A DNA stretch of 6,078 nt, from positions 1 through 6,078 of the forward strand of contig JADGHI010000252.1 in NCBI GenBank assembly GCA_019689515.1, written 5' to 3'. Under the pieces are notes generated by a model. It saw nothing but the letters and a program-made list of their open reading frames with translations. It did no database searches and was not told where the DNA came from. Positions within the stretch are counted from its first letter, which is position 1. Each line of letters opens with the position of its first letter. The position numbers and the translations under genes were made by a program. Positions 1 through 5,471 of the stretch are shown piece by piece. The DNA is from Acetobacteraceae bacterium (lineage in GTDB: Bacteria; Pseudomonadota; Alphaproteobacteria; Acetobacterales; Acetobacteraceae).

Positions 1-961
1 CCTCGCGCACCACCGCGGCGGTTTCCGGCGCGAATTCCGGGGCGATCACCGGCAGGCCGGCGAGCATGTAGTCGAACAGCTTGTGCGGCAGGGCGAGGCA
101 GTGATTGCGGTCCACCGGTTGGAAGAGGACCAGGCCGATGTCGCATTCGGCGAGCGCCGCGGGCAGGCGTTCCTGCGGCAGCCAGCCGAGATCCTCGATG
201 CGGTCGGCGATGCCGAGCGCCGCCGCGCGGGCGGTGAACGCCGCCGCCGAGTCGTCCGTGAAGCGTCCGATCAGCCGCAGCCGCGTGCCGGGCGGTGCCA
301 GCGCCAACGCCTCCACCATCTGCAGCGCGCCGCGGCTGCGGCCGAGCACGCCGGCATGGACCAGCGTCACGGGGCCCGGGCCGTGGCGGCGTGGCCGCAC
401 CGGCTGCGGCAGGACGTAGTTGCGCACATGCACCACGCGCTCCGGCGGGGCGGCGAAGTCCGCGTCCAGCCCCTCGCGCGCCACCACCACCGCGTCCGCC
501 AGTCGCCCGGCGAGGCGGCAGGCGGCGCCGATCGCGGCGCGCGCGAGCGGGCGCAGCGGCGCCGGGAGCTTCGTGTCGAGGCGCGAGGGATAGTGCTCGT
601 GCACATCAATCACCACCCGCGCGCCGGTCCGCCGCGCCGCCCAGAGCGCGGCGAACCAGGAATCCGGCTCGTGCGCGTGCAGCACGGCGGCGCGGGCGGC
701 GGCGGCGCGGCGGGCCAGCGCCGGCAGGCCGAGCAACCGGCCGCGCCAGCCCGGCGCGCGCGCATAGGGCGCGAGCGCCACGCCCCCGAGCGCCGGCCGC
801 GACGACACGGGCCCGCGCGTTGCGATCGCGGGGCAGATGTGGCGCACCCGCCAGCCGGCGGCGGCGAGCGAGGCGCCCTCCTTGCGCACCACGCGGATGT
901 CCTCGGGCGGATGCGCCGCCGAGAGCATGACGACGAGCGGCGCGGCGGCGTTGTCGTTCAT
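1..961 (-). CDS. GT4 family glycosyltransferase, 3' end cut off by window
   Basis: Probably a GT-B fold retaining glycosyltransferase that adds a sugar to a lipid-linked glycan on the cytoplasmic side of the inner membrane. I translated this frame by hand from the ATG at 961: 320 codons are open to the window edge, so the C-terminus is missing. The N-terminal domain shows the HAHEPDSW segment (residues 95-102) and DVHEHYPS (119-126). The C-terminal nucleotide-sugar-binding domain begins near residue 198 (TLVHAGVL) and contains PHKLFDYMLAGLPVI (292-306), typical of GT4 enzymes. The second acidic residue of the usual E-x7-E motif is Asp297 rather than Glu, a common variant. The start overlaps the upstream epimerase stop as ATGA, which suggests translational coupling; no clear Shine-Dalgarno precedes it. 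Donor and acceptor sugars cannot be read from sequence. Family assignment is firm, substrate unknown. Confidence 0.9.
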   Translation of the reverse strand, partial: MNDNAAAPLVVMLSAAHPPEDIRVVRKEGASLAAAGWRVRHICPAIATRGPVSSRPALGGVALAPYARAPGWRGRLLGLPALARRAAAARAAVLHAHEPDSWFAALWAARRTGARVVIDVHEHYPSRLDTKLPAPLRPLARAAIGAACRLAGRLADAVVVAREGLDADFAAPPERVVHVRNYVLPQPVRPRRHGPGPVTLVHAGVLGRSRGALQMVEALALAPPGTRLRLIGRFTDDSAAAFTARAAALGIADRIEDLGWLPQERLPAALAECDIGLVLFQPVDRNHCLALPHKLFDYMLAGLPVIAPEFAPETAAVVRE

Positions 962-2070
962 GCGGCCGCTGCCCGTGTGGTGCCGAGGAACTCGGCCAGG
1001 TGCGCCCGCATGCGTTCGCCCGCGCGGCCGTCCCAGAGCGGGATCGGCACCGCGCGCGGCCAGTCGCCGGCCAGCACGCGCGCCACCGCCGCCGCCAGCC
1101 CCTCCGGCGCGACGAGCCGGTTGGAGCCGGCCTTGAGCGTCACCGGCCGCTCGGTCGAGGGGCGCAGGGTCAGGCAGGGCAGGTCGAGCCCCGTCGCCTC
1201 CTCCTGCACTCCGCCGCTGTCGGTCGCGACCAGCCGGGCGTGCGCCAGGAGCCCGATGAAGTCGAGATAGCCGAGCGGCGGCAGCACCCGCACCCCCGGT
1301 GGCACTGCGAGGCCGAACGCCGCGAGCCGCGCCCGTGTGCGCGGATGCAGAGGCCAGGCAAGCGGCAGGCGCAGCGCGGCCTCGCCCAGCGCCGTGAGCA
1401 GCCGCGCGAGCGGGCCCGGCGCGTCCACATTGGCCGGACGGTGCAGCGTGACGACGCCGTAGCCGCCGGGCGCGAGGCCCTCCGGCAGGGGCCGCGCGCG
1501 CGCCGCGGGCAGGGCGCGCAGCAGGCTGTCGATCATCGCGTTGCCGACCGCGCGTACCGCCCCGGGCGGGTGGCCCTCCGCGATCAGGGCGGCGGCCGTG
1601 GCCGTGTCGGGCGCCCAGAGGAGGTCGCTGATCGCGTCGATGGCGCGGCGATTGATCTCCTCCGGCATGGAGCGGTCGCCGCAGCGCAGGCCCGCCTCGA
1701 GATGCGCCACCGGGATGCCGAGCTTGCGGCCCGCCAGCGCGGCGGCGAGGGCGCCGTCCACATCGCCCGCGACCACCACCAGCGCGGGCCGGCGCGCGCG
1801 CCACTCGGCCTCGCAGGCGATCATGGTGCGGCCGGTGGTCTCCGCATGCCCGCCGCCGCCCGCGACGCCGAGCGCGATGTGCGGCGGAGGCAGGCCGAGA
1901 TCGGCGAGATGCGCGCCGAACATCGCCGCGTCGTGGTGCTGCCCCGTGTGCAGCAGGCGCGGCACGCAGACGGGCGGGCCTTCCGCGAGCGCGTGCCACA
2001 GCGCGGCGAGCTTCGGCAGGTTCGGCCGCGCCGCCGCGACCAGGTGCACCACCGGCAGGCCGCCGCCCAT
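958..2070 (-). CDS. wecB: Non-hydrolysing UDP-N-acetylglucosamine 2-epimerase (WecB/MnaA family)
   Basis: Expected to interconvert UDP-GlcNAc and UDP-ManNAc in the cytoplasm, supplying an amino sugar for the glycan. The protein is 370 residues, normal for the family. Motifs in order: ARPN (14-17), HTGQHHD (41-47), GDVDGALA (102-109), HLEAGLR (123-129), MPEEINR (135-141), GNAMIDSL (176-183), TLHRPANVD (208-216), PLHPRTR (240-246), TDSGGVQEEATG (283-294) and RPSTERPVTLKAGSNRLV (303-320). Asp103, Glu125, the Glu in MPEE and His210 match positions known to matter in characterised family members. The usual GARPN is AARPN here, and GDVNS is GDVDG. The ATG overlaps the stop of the preceding glycosyltransferase by one base (TGATG), and its own stop overlaps the next start (ATGA), so it sits inside a tight operon. 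No UDP-ManNAc dehydrogenase (WecC) is visible nearby. Because its neighbour resembles WbuB, a related epimerase role on another UDP-HexNAc (FnlC-like or WbpI-like) is possible. Confidence 0.93.
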   Translation of the reverse strand: MGGGLPVVHLVAAARPNLPKLAALWHALAEGPPVCVPRLLHTGQHHDAAMFGAHLADLGLPPPHIALGVAGGGGHAETTGRTMIACEAEWRARRPALVVVAGDVDGALAAALAGRKLGIPVAHLEAGLRCGDRSMPEEINRRAIDAISDLLWAPDTATAAALIAEGHPPGAVRAVGNAMIDSLLRALPAARARPLPEGLAPGGYGVVTLHRPANVDAPGPLARLLTALGEAALRLPLAWPLHPRTRARLAAFGLAVPPGVRVLPPLGYLDFIGLLAHARLVATDSGGVQEEATGLDLPCLTLRPSTERPVTLKAGSNRLVAPEGLAAAVARVLAGDWPRAVPIPLWDGRAGERMRAHLAEFLGTTRAAAA

Positions 2071-3362
2071 CAGCCGGCCCGTCCGGGCTGCGGAACCGTC
2101 GCCGCTGCTCCGACGGCATCACGCGACCGGGCCGCGGCGGCTTCGACCACGGAGCAGAAGCGCTCGGCGAGCAGCCGGCGGTCCCAGCGCAGCACCGCCT
2201 GCGCCCGCGCCGCCTCGCCGAGACGCCGCCGCCGCGCCGGATCGGCGGCCAGCGCGGCGAGCGCGCGGCCGAGTGCGGCGCCATCGCCGCCTGGTGGCAC
2301 GCTGATGCCGCACGGCGCGAAGGTGGTGCCGTCGCCATCGAGCAGCCGCGCCGCGCGGCCAGGCAGGTTCGAGACCACGGGCAGCCCGGCGGCGAGGTAG
2401 TCCATCAGCTTGTTCGGTGCCGTCCACTCCGCGAATTCCGGCACCGGCGCGAGGCACTGCACGCCGATCTGGCTCCCTGCCAGCAGCGCCGCGAGGCGCG
2501 GCTTGGGCAGCGGGTCGAGGAAGGTCACGTTGTCCAGGCCCTCGCGTGCCGCGCGCGCCGTCAGCGCCGGCTTCTCCGCTCCCTCGCCGACCAGCACCAG
2601 CCGCACGCTGCGCACGCCGCGCCCTTTCAGCCAGGCGGCGGCGTCGAGCAGCTGGTGCAGCCCGTTGGCCCGGCCATGCGCCCCGGCATAGACCGCCAGC
2701 ACCTCCCAGGACGCCGCCTCGGGCGGGCGCCAGGGCGCGACCTGCGGGCCGAACAGGTCGAGGTCGCAGCCATTCGGCACCACCGCGACCTGCTCCGGGT
2801 CGGCGCCGCGCGCGATCGCCGTCTCCGCCATGCCCTCGCTCAACGCCACCACCGCGGCGGCGCGGCGGCAGGCGGCGGTGGCGAGCGGCTCCATCGCCGC
2901 GAGCAGCGGGCGCGGCACGCCGCCCATGGCGCGCGGCAGCTCCGGCCAGGGGTCGCGGATCTCGAAGACGAAGGGCGTGCCGCGCAGCCGCCGGGCGAGC
3001 AGCGCCGGCAGGGCGACGGTGAGCGGCGTCGAGCTCGCCACCACCACGTCCCAGCTTCGGCGCAGCGCGAGCGGCGCCACGGCGGCGGCGAAGCGCAGGA
3101 AGGCACCGGCGCGCGCGGCGAGGCCCTGGGCATTGCCGCAAGGGATGGCGAACTCCACCAGGTCGAGGCCCGCGACGCGCCCGGTCCGGCGGCCGCGGCG
3201 GAACGGCAGGGCCTCCAGCCCGGTGGTCGCGCCCGCGTAGCGGCCGCAGGCGAGCGTCACCGCATGGCCGCGTATGGCGAGCGCGCGCGCCATCGCGAAG
3301 GCGCGCGTCGCGGTCGCGCCGGCGGGAAGCGAGAAGTGCTGATGCAGGTAGAGGATGCGCAT
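2070..3362 (-). CDS. GT4 family glycosyltransferase, WbuB-like
   Basis: A complete 430-residue GT-B glycosyltransferase, probably adding an N-acetylated amino sugar to the growing lipid-linked oligosaccharide. It opens with MRILYLHQHFSLP and GATATRAFAMARAL (15-28), followed by ASSTPLTVALPALLARR (109-125) and FEIRDPWPELPRAMG (133-147), a pattern typical of WbuB-like enzymes. PNGCDLDLF (196-204) marks the inter-domain region. The donor-binding domain carries VLVGEGAEKPAL (256-267) and PNKLMDYLAAGLPVVSNLPG (316-335), with Asp321 at the usual second Glu of E-x7-E. The start is placed at 3362 because the conserved N-terminus begins there; 29 nt separate it from the aminotransferase stop, and I see no good Shine-Dalgarno. 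The stop overlaps the epimerase ATG by one base. In E. coli, WbuB transfers FucNAc next to a WecB-family epimerase; that parallel hints at an amino-sugar donor but is inference. The frame stays open upstream to 4601 only because it is a shadow of the aminotransferase. Confidence 0.92.
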   Translation of the reverse strand: MRILYLHQHFSLPAGATATRAFAMARALAIRGHAVTLACGRYAGATTGLEALPFRRGRRTGRVAGLDLVEFAIPCGNAQGLAARAGAFLRFAAAVAPLALRRSWDVVVASSTPLTVALPALLARRLRGTPFVFEIRDPWPELPRAMGGVPRPLLAAMEPLATAACRRAAAVVALSEGMAETAIARGADPEQVAVVPNGCDLDLFGPQVAPWRPPEAASWEVLAVYAGAHGRANGLHQLLDAAAWLKGRGVRSVRLVLVGEGAEKPALTARAAREGLDNVTFLDPLPKPRLAALLAGSQIGVQCLAPVPEFAEWTAPNKLMDYLAAGLPVVSNLPGRAARLLDGDGTTFAPCGISVPPGGDGAALGRALAALAADPARRRRLGEAARAQAVLRWDRRLLAERFCSVVEAAAARSRDAVGAAATVPQPGRAG

Positions 3363-3391
3363 CGTCGGCCGGTCGCCGGCACGGTCCGCGT

Positions 3392-4591
3392 TCAGCGGAA
3401 GCGCCGGCCGCAGCAGCGCCGCACCACGTCGATCACCACCGCCTGCTCGGCCTCCGTCATCGCGCTGCCGGAGGGGAGGCAGAGGCCGCGCTCGAACAGC
3501 CGCGCGGCGACCGCGCCACCCACCGCCGGCGCGTCGCGGAAGGCGGGCTGCAGGTGCAGCGGCTTCCACACCGGGCGGCTCTCGATGCCGGCGGCGGCGA
3601 GCGCCTGGCGCACCGTGTCGCGGTCGGCGCCGAAGGCCTCCGGGTCGAACAGCGCCACGGAGAGCCAGCGGCTGCTGCGGCCCCAGGGCGGCTCGGGCAT
3701 CATGCTGACGCCGGGCAGTTCCGCGAAGGCGGCGGCGTAGCGCTCGAAGATCGCGCGCCGAGCCGCGACCCGCTGCTCGAGCATGGCGATCTGCGCCAGC
3801 CCGACCGCGGCGAGCACCGAGGATAGGCCGTAGGAGTACCCTGTCGTCTCGTGCTGGTAGTGCGGCGCCGGCTCCTTGGCCTGGGTGGCGAGGTGCCGCG
3901 CGCGGGCGATCAGCAGCGGGTCCTCCGAGCAGAGCGCGCCGCCGCCGCCGGCGGTGACGATCTTGTTGCCGTTGAAGGAGAGGGCAGTGAAGCGCGCGCC
4001 GCGTCCGGCGTGCCGGCCGCGGTAGAAGGCGCCGAGCGTCTCCGCGCTGTCGCTCACGACGGGCACGCCCCAGCGGTTGCAGACCGCGAGGATTGCGTCG
4101 AGGTCGCAGCTCTGCCCGTAGAGCCCGACGGAAACGACTACGCGCGGCAGCTTCCCGCGCGCCGCCGCTGCCGACAGCTCGCGCCCGAGCAGGCCGGGAT
4201 CGAGCGTCCAGCTCTCCGGCGTGACGTCGAGGAAGCGCGGCGTGGCGCCCATCTGCACCGCGGGCGCGATGGTGGCGACGAAGGTGAGGGTCGGGGCCCA
4301 GATCTCGTCGCCCGGGCCGAGGCCGAGGCAGCGATAGGCGAGATGCAGCGCCGCGGTGCCGGAGGTGACGGCGAGCACGTGCGGGAAGCCGGTGGCGGCG
4401 GCGATCGCCTCCTCGAAGGCTTCCGGCACCGGGCCGGCGGGGGCGACCCAGCCGCTTTCCAGCGTGCGGCGCAGGGCGTCGAGCTCGCCGCCCGTGAGGT
4501 GCGGCGGAGAGAGGTGCAGGCGGTGCGGGAGCAGGGCGGTGACCTCGCCGCCGCCCGCCCGCGATGCCGCCACCGCCTTCGTGGCCGTCAT
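3392..4591 (-). CDS. DegT/DnrJ/EryC1/StrS family PLP-dependent sugar aminotransferase
   Basis: A cytoplasmic PLP enzyme of 399 residues that most likely converts a UDP-4-keto-6-deoxy-HexNAc to the 4-amino sugar using glutamate, as PglE or EpsN do. Visible signs: LHLSPPHLTGGEL (25-37), SGWVAPAGP (46-54), the phosphate-binding SGTAAL (77-82), DSAETLGA (181-188) with Asp181 at the position that contacts the PLP ring nitrogen, and SFNGNKIVTAGGGG (205-218) with Lys210 as the Schiff-base lysine. YGLSSVLAAVGLAQ (254-267) and ESRPVWKPLHLQPAF (337-351) also fit the PglE/EpsN/LegC branch. An in-frame TGA nine bases upstream of the ATG makes 4591 the earliest possible start; AGGGTGA six bases before it is a plausible ribosome site. 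No 4,6-dehydratase or N-acetyltransferase is in the window. Family is certain; the exact sugar is not, and perosamine-, viosamine- or legionaminate-type products remain possible. Confidence 0.93.
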   Translation of the reverse strand: MTATKAVAASRAGGGEVTALLPHRLHLSPPHLTGGELDALRRTLESGWVAPAGPVPEAFEEAIAAATGFPHVLAVTSGTAALHLAYRCLGLGPGDEIWAPTLTFVATIAPAVQMGATPRFLDVTPESWTLDPGLLGRELSAAAARGKLPRVVVSVGLYGQSCDLDAILAVCNRWGVPVVSDSAETLGAFYRGRHAGRGARFTALSFNGNKIVTAGGGGALCSEDPLLIARARHLATQAKEPAPHYQHETTGYSYGLSSVLAAVGLAQIAMLEQRVAARRAIFERYAAAFAELPGVSMMPEPPWGRSSRWLSVALFDPEAFGADRDTVRQALAAAGIESRPVWKPLHLQPAFRDAPAVGGAVAARLFERGLCLPSGSAMTEAEQAVVIDVVRRCCGRRFR

Positions 4592-4597
4592 CTCCGC

Positions 4598-4604
4598 TCA
4601 CCCT
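4598..4604 (-). promoter_or_regulatory. Putative ribosome binding site of the aminotransferase
   Basis: On the minus strand AGGGTGA lies six bases before the ATG at 4591. A second purine run, GCGGAG, touches the ATG and is too close to act. The in-frame TGA lies within this same element, so no longer N-terminus is possible. Confidence 0.45.
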
Positions 4605-4633
4605 GCCGAGGCATGGGCCGCGATGCCCGGTGC

Positions 4634-4655
4634 GGCCTCCGGTGGCCGGAAGGCC
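4634..4655. other. Strong hairpin in the aminotransferase leader
   Basis: GGCCTCCGG (4634-4642) pairs with CCGGAAGGCC (4646-4655) around a 3-nt loop, giving nine pairs with one bulged base. It would lie about 42 nt upstream of the aminotransferase ATG in the mRNA. GC-rich DNA makes such stems by chance fairly often, so function is uncertain. Confidence 0.35.
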
Positions 4656-4709
4656 AGGACGGGATCGGGGCGTCGCAGGGCCAGGCGGGGCGGGGTCATC
4701 ACCGTTTTG

Positions 4710-4729
4710 GATGCTCGCGCGAGAGCATC
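4710..4729. other. Inverted repeat across the phosphoglycosyl transferase stop codon
   Basis: GATGCTC (4710-4716) and GAGCATC (4723-4729) form a perfect 7-bp stem with a 6-nt loop. The TGA stop at 4730-4728 lies at its base. No T-run follows on the minus strand; the next bases there are CCAAAACGG. A classical intrinsic terminator is therefore not supported. It could be a leader stem, a processing site or a protein-binding palindrome. Confidence 0.4.
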
Positions 4730-5471
4730 ATGGCGGCGATGACAACGAATGGTTGATAAGATTCCGATCGGTTGGTTGATTTGACGGCACTGCAACCAGA
4801 GATTGACGAAGCGCCAGGCTTCCGCCCGGAGCCTGCGCCCCACCCGCCAAACCGGAATGCCCACGCTCCGCGTCGCAACCCGCGGCGCCGGCGGTGAATC
4901 GCGGCATGGTCGCGTGGCCGGGGGCGCTGACACCGTGGCCGCGCAGCACGACGCCGAGGCACGCCAGGAGGAGGCGCAGGTCGCGCACGAGGCGCGGCGG
5001 CGCTGCGGCATAGCGGGCGTCGAGTTCCAGCCGCTCCGCCCAGGGCACGGCGTTGCGCCCTGCCGCCTGGGCGAGCCCGGCGAGGCCCGGCCGCACCGTC
5101 AGGCGCAGCGCCTGGCGCGGGGTGTAGAGGGCGCTGTAGTCCGGCGGCAGAGGCCGCGGCCCGACCAGCGACATCTCCCCGCGCAGCACGTTGACGAGCT
5201 GCGGGATCTCGTCGAGGGCCGCGGCGCGCAGCCAGCGGCCGAGCCGTGTGAGGCGCTCGGCGTCCTCGCCGGGCCCCTCGCGCATGGTGCGCAGCTTGAG
5301 CAGCGTGAAGGGCTCGCCGCCACGCCCGGCGCGGCGCTGGCGGAACAGCACCGGCGGGCCGAGCGCGATGCGCACCGCGAGGGCCGCCACGCCCAGCACC
5401 GGCGCGAGCAGCACGAGCAGCAGCGCCGCACCGGCCATGTCCAGGGCGCGCTTGCCCCAGCGCTCATACAT
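4728..5471 (-). CDS. Small phosphoglycosyl transferase (PglC/WbaP-type undecaprenyl-phosphate sugar transferase) with unusual C-terminal tail
   Basis: Starts glycan synthesis by moving a sugar-1-phosphate from a UDP-sugar to undecaprenyl phosphate at the inner membrane. The first ~195 residues form a complete bacterial sugar transferase domain: basic KRALD (7-11), a hydrophobic membrane segment (12-36) with Pro24 where PglC has its helix-breaking Ser-Pro, FRQRRAGRGGEPFTLLKLRT (43-62), LDEIPQL (86-92) with the catalytic Asp87-Glu88 pair, GEMSLVGPRPL (98-108), VRPGLAGLAQAAGRN (126-140) and GHATMPRFT (185-193). GHATMP is where PglC-like proteins normally end. Residues 196-247 match nothing I recognise, and the last 27 codons have A or T in third position 16 times, unlike the rest of the window. 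The tail may be read into intergenic DNA after loss of a stop. The start at 5471 overlaps the upstream polymerase-like gene by 8 nt. The PglE-like neighbour suggests, without proving, a bacillosamine-like first sugar. Confidence 0.9.
   Translation of the reverse strand: MYERWGKRALDMAGAALLLVLLAPVLGVAALAVRIALGPPVLFRQRRAGRGGEPFTLLKLRTMREGPGEDAERLTRLGRWLRAAALDEIPQLVNVLRGEMSLVGPRPLPPDYSALYTPRQALRLTVRPGLAGLAQAAGRNAVPWAERLELDARYAAAPPRLVRDLRLLLACLGVVLRGHGVSAPGHATMPRFTAGAAGCDAERGHSGLAGGAQAPGGSLALRQSLVAVPSNQPTDRNLINHSLSSPP
4750..4798. repeat. Three TGGTTG units: two direct TGGTTGAT copies and one inverted copy
   Basis: On the plus strand TGGTTGAT occurs at 4750-4757 and again at 4773-4780, 23 bp start to start. 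CAACCA at 4793-4798 is the reverse complement of TGGTTG and pairs with 4773-4778 across a 14-nt loop. The whole block sits in the most AT-rich part of the window (about 46% GC at 4741-4810). Such an arrangement could be an operator for a DNA-binding regulator or a promoter-proximal element, but no regulator is present to test this against. Confidence 0.4.
4811..4838 (-). other. Inverted repeat inside the phosphoglycosyl transferase tail, terminator-like
   Basis: On the plus strand the left arm GCGCCAGGCT (4811-4820) pairs with AGCCTGCGC (4830-4838), with one bulged C. Read on the minus strand, the hairpin is followed by TTCGTCAATCTCT, which is enriched in T for this window but is not a true T-run. 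It lies just where the composition changes from coding-like to AT-richer, as expected for a stem at the end of a gene. It is a weak candidate for an intrinsic terminator or a 3'-end stabilising stem. Confidence 0.35.

Larger units (their letters stand above)
4592..4727 (-). other. Intergenic leader before the aminotransferase
   Basis: This 136-nt stretch is the only sizeable gap between genes in the window; all other junctions overlap or are 29 nt apart. It holds no convincing reading frame: one minus-strand frame passes through it without stops until a TGA at 4600-4598, but it resembles no protein I know. It contains two inverted repeats (4634-4655, and most of 4710-4729) and a possible Shine-Dalgarno at 4598-4604. 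I could not find a clear -35/-10 pair. It may be the untranslated leader of a separate aminotransferase-to-GT4 transcript or a processed spacer inside one long operon. Confidence 0.5.

Noticed and set aside
83..1270. 395-codon plus-strand frame
   Set aside because: It lies opposite the GT4 gene and the end of the epimerase, both with clear family motifs. Its product is Arg/Ala/Gly-rich with no recognisable domain, typical of a GC-rich shadow.
1000..2400. 466-codon plus-strand frame
   Set aside because: Opposite the epimerase and the end of the WbuB-like GT4; low-complexity Arg/Ala composition and no motif.
2655..3740. 361-codon plus-strand frame
   Set aside because: Antisense to the WbuB-like GT4 and the aminotransferase end; no family features.
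3851..4756. 301-codon plus-strand frame reaching into the intergenic gap
   Set aside because: Almost entirely antisense to the aminotransferase; Gly/Ala/Arg-rich with no domain.
4741..4810. A sigma-70-type promoter in the AT-rich island
   Set aside because: TTGCAG on the minus strand and TTGACG on the plus strand resemble -35 boxes, but neither has a convincing -10 at 16-18 bp, so no promoter is called.
4592..4900. JUMPstart (GGCGGTAG) element, riboswitch, tRNA, CRISPR or insertion-sequence end
   Set aside because: I looked for these in the only non-coding region and found no JUMPstart core, no cloverleaf, no regularly spaced repeats and no terminal inverted repeats with target duplications.
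4598..5011. Minus-strand frame of 137 codons covering the leader gap, possible small gene upstream of the aminotransferase
   Set aside because: More than half overlaps the sugar transferase in another frame, the rest resembles no known protein, and base use in the gap is not coding-like. A gene remnant cannot be excluded but is not supported.
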